A stretch of DNA of 64,000 nt from Thermanaerovibrio velox DSM 12556 (GCF_000237825.1 NZ_CM001377.1:682001-746000), one strand, 5' to 3'. Shown: positions 37,296 to 47,073, counted from the first letter of the stretch. Notes: generated from the letters alone by a model not told the origin. A program made the numbers and translations.

Positions 37296-37317
37296 TATGC
37301 CGGGGAGGGGATTTAAT

Positions 37318-38562
37318 ATGACCATCGACAGGCTAAGGGCTTTGGATCTTCACAGGAGGGCGAAGGGGAAGATAAAGATCTACCCCACCATAAACGTCAG
37401 GAACGAGGAGGATTTGGGGCTGGCTTATGTCCCTGGAAGCGTTTATCCGTCCTTGGCCATCACCGAGGATCCCGCGTTGAGTTTTGAGTACACAGGCCGG
37501 GGGAACCGTATCGCTGTCGTAACCGATGGATCTGCGGTTCTGGGCATAGGTAACGTAGGACCGGAGGCGGCGCTTCCCGTCATGGAGGGTAAGTGCCTGT
37601 TGTTCAAGCTTTTCGGGGATATAAACGCGATACCGGTGTGCCTTGATACTTCAGATCCAGATGAGATCATCCACCACGTTAGGCTCATGGCCCCTACCCT
37701 GGGAGGGGTGAACATAGAGGACATATCAAGCCCCAATACCTTCACGGTGGTGAAGAAGCTGAGATCCGTGCTGGACATACCGGTCTTGTGCGATGACCAA
37801 CACGGCACCGCTGTCCTGGTTTTAGCGGCGCTCAAAAACGCCCTTAAGGTTGTCCAAAAGAACCTTCAGGATGTCCGGATAGCTGTAATCGGCGCTGGGG
37901 CTGCCGGTATCGCTACGTCGGAGCTTTTGCTGGCCGCCGGTGCCAGGAACATAGTTTGTCTTAACAGCGCTGGCATTTTGGGGGAGGATAACCCCAAGAT
38001 GGATCACATTCAGCGGGAGCTGGCTTTAAAGACAAACCCAGAGGGCATCAGGGGAGGGATAGGTGAAGCCCTTAAGGGGGCGGATGTAATGATCGGTCTA
38101 TCTAAGGGCAACCTGGTGACCGGGGAGCATGTTAGATCCATGGCCTCGAGGGCCGTGGTGTTCGCCCTAGCTCTGCCGGAGCCGGAGATCCCCTATGAAG
38201 AGGCGGTGGCCGCAGGAGCTGAGGTTGTGGCCACCGGGACTGCTGAGCATCCTAATCCCCTCCTTAACCTCCAAGCGTTCCCCGGTATAATGAGGGGGGC
38301 TTTGGATGTAAGGGCTAACACCATAACCGATTCCATGCTGCTTGCCGCCGCGGATGCCTTAGCTTCGATCACCGAGGAGCACGAGCTTTCTCGCCAGAAA
38401 ATCCTACCGGATCCCTTCTGTGACGAGTCAGCCCCTCGGGTTGCAGAGGCGGTGGCGCAGAAAGCCGTAGAGGAGGGCATGGCATCACTGCCGCTTTCCC
38501 CCGGTCACGTTTACAACGAGACCTGGCAGAGGCTTTATGGAAGTTCCCTGGTCAGGATATGA
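37318..38562 (+). CDS. Malic enzyme (NAD(P)-dependent, decarboxylating)
   Basis: Oxidative decarboxylation of malate to pyruvate. 414 residues, the short bacterial form. Catalytic tyrosine region YVPGSVYPSLAI, lysine and acid region PVMEGKCLLFKLFGDINAIPVCLDT, the DDQHGTAVLVLAAL block and the NAD-binding IAVIGAGAAGIATSELLL. ATG at 37318 follows GGGGAGGGG by 7 bases; an upstream in-frame start at 37270 is less likely. Supplies pyruvate and reducing power. It is not clear whether NAD or NADP is used. Confidence 0.92.
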   Translation: MTIDRLRALDLHRRAKGKIKIYPTINVRNEEDLGLAYVPGSVYPSLAITEDPALSFEYTGRGNRIAVVTDGSAVLGIGNVGPEAALPVMEGKCLLFKLFGDINAIPVCLDTSDPDEIIHHVRLMAPTLGGVNIEDISSPNTFTVVKKLRSVLDIPVLCDDQHGTAVLVLAALKNALKVVQKNLQDVRIAVIGAGAAGIATSELLLAAGARNIVCLNSAGILGEDNPKMDHIQRELALKTNPEGIRGGIGEALKGADVMIGLSKGNLVTGEHVRSMASRAVVFALALPEPEIPYEEAVAAGAEVVATGTAEHPNPLLNLQAFPGIMRGALDVRANTITDSMLLAAADALASITEEHELSRQKILPDPFCDESAPRVAEAVAQKAVEEGMASLPLSPGHVYNETWQRLYGSSLVRI

Positions 38563-38599
38563 GGAGATGAACCCCTGGGCGGGGGAAGGTGCAGGTTTT

Positions 38600-39634
38600 T
38601 CAGAGGATCATTGCACTCCCCGCCCCTTCTTTAAACCTCCCGACCAGTTCTGACTTGGTAAATCCGATTTCTCTGAGGGTTTTGATGAGCTCGCCCTCCC
38701 TTAGGGGGTCCACCGCCAGCAGGAGGCCTCCGGAGGTCTGAGGGTCGTATAGAAGGTCCTGGACCTCCAGTTTAACGTGTTCTCCCATTTTTACCCGTGA
38801 TGAAAAATGTTCCCTGTTTGAGTATGCGCCGGCGGGAACCATGCCCATGGCGGCCATTTCAAGGGCCCCCTCCATGGAAGGTATCTTGGAGGATAGGATC
38901 TCCACGTCCATGTCTGAAGAGCTCACCATATCCAGGCAGTGCCCTAGGAACCCGAACCCCGTAACGTCCGTGGCAGCCCTGATAGCGGTGAGGATATCCT
39001 CCGGCAGCCTTCTGGGCAGGTCGTTGAGCATGGCCATCCACGTGACCGCCCCCGTCAGCAGTTCTTCCCCCGCCATGCCGGCCTTGAACGCGGTTGTCAG
39101 TATCCCGCTGCCCAGCGGCTTGGTCAGCACAAGCCCGTCACCCGGCTTTGCCCCGGTTACCCGCCAGAGCCTATCCTCATGAACCTCCCCGTAAACTGAA
39201 AGGCCGTATTTGGGTTCATCATCCTGAACGCTGTGTCCTCCCGCAAGGCACGCCCCCGCCTCCTGGACCTTCCTGGCCCCCCCTAAGAGTATTCCCTTGA
39301 GTACCTCCAATGGCTCGCAGGAGGTGGGGAACGCCACCACGTTCAACGCCACCTTGGGCAAGCCGCCCATGGCAAAAACATCGCTTAAGGCGTTTGCCGC
39401 TGCGATCTCCCCAAAGAGCACCGGGTCGTCCACGATGGGAGTTATAAAGTCCAACGTAAGGATGGCAATCCTCCCATCCCCTAAGCTCCATAGGGCCGCA
39501 TCCTCTCCGTTGTCCCAACCGGATAGAAGCCTCGGATCCCTAAGGGAGGGGATCTCCATAAGCATTTGATCCAGCTCCGCTGGACCTATCTTGGCGGCTC
39601 ACCCGCTGGTCTTGGCCCGTTCCGTAAGCCTCAT
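38600..39634 (-). CDS. selD: Selenophosphate synthetase, itself a selenoprotein
   Basis: Makes selenophosphate for selenocysteine synthesis from selenide and ATP. The full frame begins with ATG at 39634 and runs through an in-frame UGA (39601-39599) as codon 12: TERAKTSG-U-AAKIGPAELDQML. This is precisely where SelD has its catalytic Cys or Sec. From the first ATG the protein is 344 residues, the normal size; starting after the UGA it would lack the active site. A bSECIS-like hairpin follows. The ribosome site GGGGAGGTG overlaps the birA stop. The remaining sequence is typical (LTLDFITPIVDDP, NALSDVFAMGG, GGHSVQDDEPKYGL). Confidence 0.93.
39569..39601 (-). promoter_or_regulatory. bSECIS-like hairpin and UGA codon in selD
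   Basis: Starting 13 bases after the UGA, GTCCAGC (minus 39585-39579) pairs with GCTGGAT (minus 39575-39569), one G-U, with apical loop GGA. Size, distance from UGA (about 20 bases to the loop) and a G at the loop start fit bacterial SECIS elements recognised by SelB. Confidence 0.75.
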
Positions 39635-39639
39635 GATGT

Positions 39640-40644
39640 TCACCTCCCCTCCGCAGGCCTTATGTGCTTGATGTCACCGGCGGAGAACGCCGCTACATCA
39701 CCGCCCTCCAGGCGGATTAACAGGGATCCGTCCTGGTCTAAGCCCTCCGCGGTCCCTTCGATGATATTATCCCCCCAGGTGCCCCTTATGCGCATGCCTA
39801 TGGTGCAGCATCTGGAAGCATATGTTTCCATAAAATACTTGGGGGTCATGCGAAGCGTGCCAAGGTAAAAATCAAGCCTCTTTAAAAAATGTGATAAAAG
39901 GTGGTGACGGCTCGGCACCTTGCCCCCTTCTTGAGCTACCGACGTGGCTTCCGTGAGGGGGTCATTTAAGATTGGGGTTACCTTGAGGTTGACCCCAAAC
40001 CCAGATATCACGTGATGGATCTGGTCCACCTCAACGGCCCCTTCGCTCAGCATCCCGCAGATCTTGCGCCCCCTCACCAGTATGTCGTTGGGCCACTTGA
40101 TCTCACATCCTATCCCGCAAAGCTCTGCCAGTGCGTCCCCCATGGCCATCGCGCAGGCCAGGTTTACCGCCTGAACCATTCGGGGAAGCAGCTTGGGTCT
40201 GAGCAGTACGGACCCATATAACCCCCCCGGTGGGGATTCCCAGCGCCTGCTTTGCCTTCCCCTGCCAGACGTCTGTTCGTCCGCCACCACAACGGCCCCC
40301 TCGGGACGCCCTTGAGCTGCCATCTCCTTGAGCGGGGCTTGGGTGGACCCGATGGAGGCGTAGTGAAATATGGGATGTCCCAGCTTGGAATCTATGAGAA
40401 GCATCTCGGCCCATGACGGGGAGAAACGGTCATCTTCCGGAGGCCCCTCCAGTACGTAACCCTTTTGAGGTACCGAGGATATCCTTATCCCCTCATCTTT
40501 GAGGTTGCCTATTATCTTTGATATTCCCTGCCTTGTTATTTTAAGCTCCTTTACCAGGGCCGAGCTCGGGGTGAGCTGCCCCGGATTTTGAGCCAGTATC
40601 CAAAGAACCCTTACCCGATTGTCAACCTCACAGCGTGCATCCAT
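39640..40644 (-). CDS. birA: Biotin-protein ligase / biotin operon repressor
   Basis: Attaches biotin to carboxylase carriers and, with its N-terminal winged helix, can repress biotin genes. 334 residues from MDARCEVDN at 40644: HTH about residues 10-65 (ELKITRQGISKIIGNLKDEG), catalytic GRGRQSRRWESPPGGLY (the biotinyl-AMP loop), KWPNDILV, and a C-terminal SH3-like domain. Upstream in-frame starts are rejected because they add an unconserved tail. selD follows 5 bases later. Divergent from prfB. Confidence 0.9.
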   Translation of the reverse strand: MDARCEVDNRVRVLWILAQNPGQLTPSSALVKELKITRQGISKIIGNLKDEGIRISSVPQKGYVLEGPPEDDRFSPSWAEMLLIDSKLGHPIFHYASIGSTQAPLKEMAAQGRPEGAVVVADEQTSGRGRQSRRWESPPGGLYGSVLLRPKLLPRMVQAVNLACAMAMGDALAELCGIGCEIKWPNDILVRGRKICGMLSEGAVEVDQIHHVISGFGVNLKVTPILNDPLTEATSVAQEGGKVPSRHHLLSHFLKRLDFYLGTLRMTPKYFMETYASRCCTIGMRIRGTWGDNIIEGTAEGLDQDGSLLIRLEGGDVAAFSAGDIKHIRPAEGR

Positions 40645-40686
40645 GTGCAAACCTAATCCCTTCCTCCGCGGCTCTTGTCCCGGTGG

Positions 40687-40695
40687 TGATATAAT
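40687..40695 (+). promoter_or_regulatory. Extended -10 promoter of prfB
   Basis: TGATATAAT: TG-N-TATAAT with TATAAT at 40690-40695, no good -35. A start near 40702 is about 34 bases before the prfB ATG. Confidence 0.6.
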
Positions 40696-40735
40696 CCTTT
40701 CTTGTTCAATATAGCAATTCTTAGGAGGGGTGTAC

Positions 40736-41861
40736 ATGGTCGTTCTGCCGGTAAGCACGGTCATGGGCAACTTGCGTTCGCGCATGCGCGAGCTGCGTGA
40801 TAGCCTTTGACCTGGATGGGATTGATGTCAAGATAGCGGATCTTATGAAACAGGCCTCGGAGGAGGGTTTCTGGGAAAGGCCAGACTCCAAGGATCTGGC
40901 CAGGGAACTCGCTCAGCTCCAGCAGAGGAGAGAATCATTTTCCGCCTTGGAGAGGGAGATCCAGGACCTTGAGGTCCTGGTGGAAATGCTCCAGGAGGGG
41001 GAGGACGAGGAGCTGTCCCAGGAGTTCTACCAGAGGGCGGAGGTCTTGGAGGAGAGGCTGGAGAGAAGCCAGGTTTTGACCCTGCTGGACGAGGAGTACG
41101 ACCAATCCGATGCCATATTGTCGATACATGCGGGAGCCGGCGGGTTGGACTCCCAGGACTGGGCGGAGATGCTCTACCGTATGTATGTAAGGTGGGCGGA
41201 ACGAAACGGGTTCAAGGTCAAGCTTTTGGATGAGCTTCCAGACCAGGAGGCAGGGATAAAGAGCGTTACGATCCAGGTGAGCGGGGAATATGCCTACGGA
41301 TATCTTAAGGGAGAGAATGGGGTGCACCGACTGGTAAGGATCTCCCCCTTTGATGCTGCCAAGAGACGGCATACCAGCTTTGCCTCGGTGGAGGTCATGC
41401 CGGTCCTGCCTGACGACGTGGAGATAGAGATAAGGCCGGAAGACCTCAAGATGGATACCTTCCGCTCCAGTGGCGCCGGGGGACAGTACGTTAACATGAC
41501 GGACTCCGCGGTTAGGATAACCCACATACCCACCGGCATAGTGGTCAGCTGTCAGATCGAAAGGTCCCAGCACATGAACAGGGCCACCGCGATGCAGATG
41601 TTGAGGGCCAAGCTTTTTGAAAGGCAGCTTAGGGAAAGGCAGGAGCAGATCGAGGCCCTTCAGGGGGAAAAACGTGCAATTTCATGGGGTAGCCAGATAA
41701 GGTCTTACACGCTGCAGCCATTTCAGCTGGTGAAGGATCACCGTAGCGGCTGTGAGATAGGCAACGTCCAGGCGGTGCTGGATGGCCAGCTGGATGAACT
41801 TATCATGGCTTATCTTAGGTTTTACAAGACCGGACGGCTTTGGAGGGATTCGGAAGAGTGA
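40736..41861 (+). CDS. prfB: Peptide chain release factor 2, with programmed +1 frameshift
   Basis: Releases peptides at UGA and UAA. The first frame begins ATG at 40736 (GGAGGGG 5 bases upstream) and ends after 24 codons at an in-frame UGA (40808-40810) in CTT-TGA-C, the classic RF2 autoregulatory site; a +1 shift continues from GAC at 40809 to 41861, giving 374 residues. Both RF2 hallmarks are present: SPF (RISPFDAA) and GGQ ([11 protein letters not shown]). High RF2 favours termination, low RF2 favours the shift. The upstream stimulatory Shine-Dalgarno is not obvious. The last bases overlap the next gene as GTGA. Confidence 0.97.
40805..40811 (+). promoter_or_regulatory. Programmed +1 frameshift site in prfB
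   Basis: CTT TGA C: Leu codon CTT then the UGA stop followed by C, identical to the E. coli slip site. The expected AGGGGG just upstream is missing; the nearby GTGAT could only pair weakly with the 16S tail. Confidence 0.9.
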
Positions 41862-43672
41862 GACTCGCTGGAAGGGCTTCCCCCCTGTGGACCGGGATTG
41901 GATGGCTTTTTGCCCTGTTCTTGCTGGTGATCCTACCCGGTGTTTCGGCGGGGGACCAGTTCTCAGTTAAAGAGGGGGTATTCCCTGTCAAATCCTTGAA
42001 GCCCCACATGAGGGGCACGGCCCTTACGGTCTTTCAGGGGGGCAAGATCGAGCAGTTTCCGGTGGAGATTTTGGGGGTGATCGCCCAAAGATCCGCCCCA
42101 AATCGTCTGGTCCTGATAAAGGCCGTAGGGGACAGGGTAATGAAGGCTGGTGGTGTTGCTGCGGGTATGAGCGGGTCACCGGTTTACATCGACGGTAAGC
42201 TTTTGGGGGCCATCGGCTTTGGTTGGAAGTTTGGGGACCACTCGATGGCGTTGGTAACCCCCGTGGAAGAGATGCTTAAGATCCCGCCCATGGAGGGCGC
42301 TGATGTCAAATCCAAGGGGCCTCATGACGGGTTAGGGCAAACCCCTAAGGACGCTTCCGATCATGTGGTATCCCAGGATCAGGTAGGCCAGGATGCGGCC
42401 TCTGGGGCTGTCAGCCAGGACCAGGGGCTTTCCAGTCCCCTTTTGATCGGTGGCGTAAGTCCTAGGTATGGTAGGCTCATAGGGGAGAGGCTGTCTTCCC
42501 GGGTATCGGCTCCTGGCGGGGGAGAGATTGTGGCCTCTGGCTCATCCGTTTTATCTCCCGGAGCATCCATTGGGGTCGCCCTGGTGGTGGGAGACGTCTC
42601 AGTGGGTACCTTGGGGACCGTGACGGCGGTTGATAAGGATAAGTTCCTTGCCTTTGGACATCCATTTATGGGCAGGGGATCTGTTAAATTCTTCGCCACC
42701 GAGGCTTCGGTGGTGGGGGTGATCCCCAGCCTGGAGACCCCGTTTAAACTTGGAACCCTGGGGGGTGTGATAGGCACCGTGCTCCAGGATAGGGCCCAGG
42801 GACTGTACGGAAGGATAGGGATGATGCCCCAGGGGAACGATTATGAGATTCGTTTCCATGACCTTGATAGTGGCAAGGAGGCGGTTAGGCGCTTCAAGGC
42901 CGTAGTGGACCCATTTGTTTCATCCCTGGTGGTCCCCCCTGCGGTTGCAGGTTGTGTGGAAGACCTTTGGGGCAGGACCGGTCAGGGGACCGGGGAGGTT
43001 AAGATCACCGTTGAGGGGAGAGGTATGCCAGAAGGATGGAACAGGACCAACTTCTTCCTTTCTGACTCGGACCTGCCGGAGAAGATCTTCCAGGAGTTCT
43101 CCATGATTCACTCTATGCTGCCCTTAAATCCATTCTTGCCCCTTGAACCCCTGTCCTTCCGTTTAGATGTAAAGGTAACCCAGACACCAAAGGTGCTTTA
43201 CATAGAGAAGGTCCAGGTCCCAAAGGATAGGACCTTCAGCCCGGGGGAGATGATCGGGGTGGACGTATGGCTTCGTCCCTGGAGGAGCAAGGTGGAGAAG
43301 AGGACGTTTTCAGTGAAGATACCTGCGGACGCCAGGGGAGACGTGGAGGTGCTGGTACGGGGCGGAGGCGTAGGCGAGATGGAGCAGGAGTCCATCAAGG
43401 AGGGCCGGCGGAGCATTGAGAGCTTTGAAGGTCTGCTTCGGGAACTCTCTGCTGCCGAGGCCAGCAACGAGATAATCGTTGAGGTCCTATGCCGGAGGAG
43501 CAAGGATAGGGAGAGGGAGGATTCCACCAAGCTTTTGAGCGAGATCAAGGAGCAACGGGTTAAGGAAGGCTCCTTGAAGGTGCTTAAGACCAACTATTAC
43601 GTTGAGGGTTTGCTAAGGGTTCCGCTTAAGATGACGGCGGAAGGAGACAAGGAGAGGGGAGAGGAGGAGTGA
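41858..43672 (+). CDS. SpoIVB-like S55 peptidase, secreted or membrane-anchored
   Basis: 604 residues: N-terminal signal/anchor segment (WTGIGWLFALFLLVILPGVSAG), then the SpoIVB S55 core with GMSGSPVYIDGKLLGAIG containing the catalytic Ser (near residue 107) and GHPFMGRG; long C-terminal region (residues about 330-600) is beta-rich and unassigned. SpoIVB itself acts in sporulation of Firmicutes, but no sporulation gene is seen here, so this is a different role, probably periplasmic. GTG start at 41858 overlaps the prfB stop as GTGA; an in-frame TTG at 41840 lies inside prfB. Confidence 0.85.
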   Translation: MRLAGRASPLWTGIGWLFALFLLVILPGVSAGDQFSVKEGVFPVKSLKPHMRGTALTVFQGGKIEQFPVEILGVIAQRSAPNRLVLIKAVGDRVMKAGGVAAGMSGSPVYIDGKLLGAIGFGWKFGDHSMALVTPVEEMLKIPPMEGADVKSKGPHDGLGQTPKDASDHVVSQDQVGQDAASGAVSQDQGLSSPLLIGGVSPRYGRLIGERLSSRVSAPGGGEIVASGSSVLSPGASIGVALVVGDVSVGTLGTVTAVDKDKFLAFGHPFMGRGSVKFFATEASVVGVIPSLETPFKLGTLGGVIGTVLQDRAQGLYGRIGMMPQGNDYEIRFHDLDSGKEAVRRFKAVVDPFVSSLVVPPAVAGCVEDLWGRTGQGTGEVKITVEGRGMPEGWNRTNFFLSDSDLPEKIFQEFSMIHSMLPLNPFLPLEPLSFRLDVKVTQTPKVLYIEKVQVPKDRTFSPGEMIGVDVWLRPWRSKVEKRTFSVKIPADARGDVEVLVRGGGVGEMEQESIKEGRRSIESFEGLLRELSAAEASNEIIVEVLCRRSKDREREDSTKLLSEIKEQRVKEGSLKVLKTNYYVEGLLRVPLKMTAEGDKERGEEE

Positions 43673-43720
43673 AGGCCTCTGGTCGTCTTCCCCTCTCTGG
43701 GTTCTGAAAATCCGGGCCAG

Positions 43721-44083
43721 CTATTTGCTGAAAAACAGCAACCATATCGCACCACCATAGCATGCGATGAGGCTTACAAAGACCGAGGCGGACAGCATAT
43801 CCTTGGTGCGCTTGATGTCCTCCCGGTAGGTCTGACCTATGTGGCAGTCTATCATTATCTCGACCGCCGAGTTAACAAGCTCAAGGGAGAGGGGTAGCAG
43901 GGATAGGAGGAATGATGGTATGACCGCTGACGGCGGTCGCCTCATGAAAATACCTATTCCAAGCACCGCTAAAGATGCAGCGGTCTCGTAGGCCACGGCC
44001 CTTTCCATGATGAACGCTACCCTTAGACCATTACAAGAGTACATGAACTTATTGAAGAGGCTAGTGTTCTTCCACTGACCCAA
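43721..44083 (-). CDS. dgkA: Diacylglycerol/undecaprenol kinase (DgkA)
   Basis: Small integral membrane kinase that phosphorylates diacylglycerol or undecaprenol. 120 residues, three membrane segments, with the family block LSLELVNSAVEIMIDCHIGQ containing the conserved Glu residues and followed by KDMLSASVF. TTG start (GGGGATAAACAA upstream) is the only choice near the N-terminus. It converges with the S55 peptidase gene; the 48 bases between hold no clear terminator. Confidence 0.88.
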   Translation of the reverse strand: MGQWKNTSLFNKFMYSCNGLRVAFIMERAVAYETAASLAVLGIGIFMRRPPSAVIPSFLLSLLPLSLELVNSAVEIMIDCHIGQTYREDIKRTKDMLSASVFVSLIACYGGAIWLLFFSK

Positions 44084-44223
44084 TTTGTTTATCCCCCTGT
44101 TCTTGTTATGGTTCGCTTGGTAGCCTTAAGGAACTGGTGACCATTCGGAGTTAGCGGGACTTTGGGATTATAGCAGACTCACAAATTTCCGTAAGGTCAT
44201 ATGTTTTAGACGTTTTGTTTATG

Positions 44224-44229
44224 TATAAT
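44224..44229 (+). promoter_or_regulatory. -10 box of fhs promoter
   Basis: Perfect TATAAT about 36 bases before the GTG start of fhs. The -35 region (about 44201-44211, TTTTAGAC) is weak. Confidence 0.5.
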
Positions 44230-44265
44230 AGACGCTATAGACCAGAGCCAGGGAGGGATACAGAG

Positions 44266-45933
44266 GTGCTTTCAGACATTGAGATAGCCCAGTCTGCCAG
44301 GTGCAAACCCATAGGTGAGATAGCTGCGGAGTTGGGGATACCGGAAGAGGCTTTGATCCCCTACGGTAAGAATAAGGCCAAGGTGGACCTTAACTTTTAT
44401 CGCACCCTTTCCGACCGGAAGGATGGGAAGCTGATATTAGTGACCGCCACCACCCCTACTGCGGCGGGGGAGGGCAAGACCACGGTTACCATAGGGCTTA
44501 CTCAGGGGCTCGTGAAGCGCGGCAAGAAGGCCATGCTTTGCCTTAGGGAACCTTCCTTGGGGCCCTGCTTCGGCGTTAAGGGAGGGGCTGCTGGTGGGGG
44601 ATACTCGCAGGTTCTTCCCATGGAGGATATAAACCTCCATTTTACCGGTGACATCCATGCGGTGGGCGTCGCTCACAACCTGCTTGCTGCCATGATAGAT
44701 AACCATATTCAGCAGGGAAACCAGCTTAACATAGATCCAAGGACGGTCACCTGGCGGCGGGTGGTTGACATGAACGACAGGGCCCTGAGACACGTGGTCA
44801 TCGGCCTTGGCGGGAAGGCGGATGGGGTTCCCAGGGAGACTGGCTTCGACATAACCGTGGCCTCGGAGGTCATGGCCATACTGTGTCTTGCGGAAAGCAT
44901 CTCGGACCTCAAGGAGAGGCTGAGCCGTGTGGTTGTGGCTAAGACCTACGATGGCAAGCCGATTACCGCTGGTCAGCTGAAAGCTCATGGCGCCATGGCG
45001 GCGTTGTTGAAGGAGGCCATCCAGCCCAACCTGGTTCAGACCATAGAGCACGTTCCTGCCTTTGTCCACGGCGGGCCTTTCGCTAACATCGCCCATGGGA
45101 CCAACTCTATCATTGCCACGAAGATGGCCCTTAAGCTTAGGGACTACGTGGTTGTGGAGGCGGGCTTCGCATCGGATCTAGGGGCGGAGAAGTTCATGGA
45201 CATAGTATCCCCCTACGGGGGTTTCAACCCCCAGGCGGTGGTGGTCGTTACCACCATCAGGGCCCTTAAGCTTCATGGCGGGGTCCCGAAGGAAAGGCTT
45301 TCCGAGGAGAACCTGGATGCCTTGCGGTCCGGCATAGCCAACCTGGAGGCTCACATAGACAACATGTCTCAGTTCGGTGTCCCGGTGGTCGTGGCCCTCA
45401 ACAGGTTTGTGGCGGACACCGATGCGGAGATAGATATGGTGCGTTCCGCCGCCTCTGCCAAGGGGGCCCCGGTTGCCCTTGCGGAGGTTTGGGCCAAGGG
45501 GGGCGATGGAGGGCTGGAGTTGGCGGATCTGGTCCTAAAAGCCCTTGAGGGTGGTTCTAACTACAAGAAGCTCTACGATTGGGACCTCCCGCTTAAGGAG
45601 AAGGTGAACGTGATCGCAACCAAGGTCTACGGTGCTGATGGGGTGGACTTCAGCCCCGGGGCCTCAAAGGCCTTGACGGAGCTGGAGGAGATGGGATACG
45701 GCGGGCTTCCCGTTTGCATGGCCAAGACCCAGATGTCCCTTTCAGACCAGCCGGAGCTTAAGGGGCGCCCAAAGGGGTTCAGGATAAACGTCCGAGAGGT
45801 TCGCTTGTCCGCTGGTGCGGGCTTTGTGGTGGCCATATGTGGCTCCATAATGACCATGCCGGGGCTCCCCAAATCCCCTGCGGCGGAGAGGATAGACATA
45901 GACGACCAGGGTAGGATAACGGGGCTTTTCTAG
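44266..45933 (+). CDS. fhs: Formate-tetrahydrofolate ligase
   Basis: Makes 10-formyl-THF from formate, THF and ATP, or the reverse in catabolism. 555 residues from a GTG at 44266, preceded by GGGAGGG 8 bases upstream; this matches the usual length (about 555). P-loop [32 protein letters not shown] and [16 protein letters not shown] are conserved signature blocks. In Synergistota this can work with glycine and histidine catabolism. A strong terminator follows. Confidence 0.97.
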   Translation: MLSDIEIAQSARCKPIGEIAAELGIPEEALIPYGKNKAKVDLNFYRTLSDRKDGKLILVTATTPTAAGEGKTTVTIGLTQGLVKRGKKAMLCLREPSLGPCFGVKGGAAGGGYSQVLPMEDINLHFTGDIHAVGVAHNLLAAMIDNHIQQGNQLNIDPRTVTWRRVVDMNDRALRHVVIGLGGKADGVPRETGFDITVASEVMAILCLAESISDLKERLSRVVVAKTYDGKPITAGQLKAHGAMAALLKEAIQPNLVQTIEHVPAFVHGGPFANIAHGTNSIIATKMALKLRDYVVVEAGFASDLGAEKFMDIVSPYGGFNPQAVVVVTTIRALKLHGGVPKERLSEENLDALRSGIANLEAHIDNMSQFGVPVVVALNRFVADTDAEIDMVRSAASAKGAPVALAEVWAKGGDGGLELADLVLKALEGGSNYKKLYDWDLPLKEKVNVIATKVYGADGVDFSPGASKALTELEEMGYGGLPVCMAKTQMSLSDQPELKGRPKGFRINVREVRLSAGAGFVVAICGSIMTMPGLPKSPAAERIDIDDQGRITGLF

Positions 45934-45962
45934 GCTTCCCTGGTTGATACGATATCGGAAGA

Positions 45963-45990
45963 GAGGGGCGGTTTTATCCCGCCCCTTCTT
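45963..45990 (+). terminator. Terminator of fhs
   Basis: GGGGCGG (45965-45971) with CCGCCCC (45979-45985), then TTCTT. Confidence 0.8.
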
Positions 45991-46059
45991 CATGCCAGGG
46001 GGTTGGGATGTTAGTTAGTATGGTGGCTTCCCCTGGCCAATTGTCCATGCTAGAGTGCT

Positions 46060-46104
46060 ACAGCGAAGAGGACCAGGGCCCTTGACCCTGGTCCTCTTCG
46101 CTGT
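46060..46104. terminator. 19-base perfect hairpin between fhs and the TAXI gene
   Basis: ACAGCGAAGAGGACCAGGG (46060-46078) pairs perfectly with its complement at 46086-46104, 7-base loop. It lies just after the minus-strand TAXI stop, so it probably ends or stabilises that mRNA; no T-run on either side. Confidence 0.65.
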
Positions 46105-46122
46105 CCTTCTGTGATCGATAGT

Positions 46123-47073
46123 CTACGGGAGCTTTAGACCCTTCTCCTTGTAGTACTTGGCAGCCCCTGGATGGAGGGGTACGGTGACGCCGTTGAGGGC
46201 GCTCTTCAGGTTTATCTCCTTGCCCTTGGCGTGGGCCTTGTGGACCACATCGATGTTCTCCCAGAGTGCCTTGGTGAACTTATAGACCACGTCCTCCGGG
46301 ACCTTTTCATCCACCACCAGCAGCGCCATGACAGCTGGGGTCTGGGTCGCCTGGGTTACCCCCTTGTATGTGTTGGCGGGGATGGTGCTCTTTACGAAGT
46401 AGGGGAACTCCTTGGTTAGCTTGGCCATGGTGGCGTCGTCGAAGTTTACTAAGGTTATGTCCTTGGTGGTGGCCAGGTCCATTATGGAGGACACCGGGTA
46501 TCCAGCCACCACGAAGCCGGCATCTATCTGGTTATCCTTGAAGCGCTGAGTGGTGGCGCCGAAATCGAGGAAGTCGGTCTTCATGTCCGAGTACTTGAGG
46601 CCCACGGTCTGGAAGATGGCCCTCACGTCAGCTTCGACGCCGGAACCTGGGGCTCCAACGGAAACCCTCTTGCCCTTAAGGTCCAAAATTCCCTTGACGT
46701 TGGAGTTCTTAAGGGTTATTAGGTGGACGTGCTCGGGATACAGGGCTGCTATCACCCGCACGTTCTTTATGGGGGTCTTGAACATCATCTTGCCGTTGTA
46801 GGCCCAGTAGGTGGCGTCGTTCTGGGCGAAGGCTATCTCGATGTCGTGAGCCCCTATGAGGTTGAGGTTGGCCACGGAGGCGTTCCCGGTCTCCGCGGTT
46901 ACCTGAAGGTCAGGGGCTCCCTTGTTGACCGCCTGGGCTATTGCCCCACCTATCGGATAATAAGTCCCGGAGGTGCCCCCGGTGGCTATGGACAGGAACG
47001 TCTTCGCATGGGCGGCTCCGCCCATGGCCGCTACCAGAAACGCCGCAAGTACAAGCTTTGACAACCTCTTCAT
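46123..47073 (-). CDS. TAXI-family TRAP transporter binding protein
   Basis: Periplasmic solute receptor of a TAXI-type TRAP transporter. 316 residues: signal peptide MKRLSKLVLAAFLVAAMGGAAHA, then the family start FLSIATGGTSGTYYPIGGAIA, the repeated NLNLIGAHDIEIAFAQ and GKRVSVGAPGSGVE. These proteins bind organic acids or amino acids (often glutamate-like). No membrane subunits are nearby, as this gene has its own promoter and hairpin. Ligand unknown. Confidence 0.93.
   Translation of the reverse strand: MKRLSKLVLAAFLVAAMGGAAHAKTFLSIATGGTSGTYYPIGGAIAQAVNKGAPDLQVTAETGNASVANLNLIGAHDIEIAFAQNDATYWAYNGKMMFKTPIKNVRVIAALYPEHVHLITLKNSNVKGILDLKGKRVSVGAPGSGVEADVRAIFQTVGLKYSDMKTDFLDFGATTQRFKDNQIDAGFVVAGYPVSSIMDLATTKDITLVNFDDATMAKLTKEFPYFVKSTIPANTYKGVTQATQTPAVMALLVVDEKVPEDVVYKFTKALWENIDVVHKAHAKGKEINLKSALNGVTVPLHPGAAKYYKEKGLKLP

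Noticed and set aside
38600-39565. A shorter selD starting at the first Met after the UGA
   Set aside because: It would lack the catalytic residue and the N-terminal lid, has no ribosome site, and is shorter than the family.
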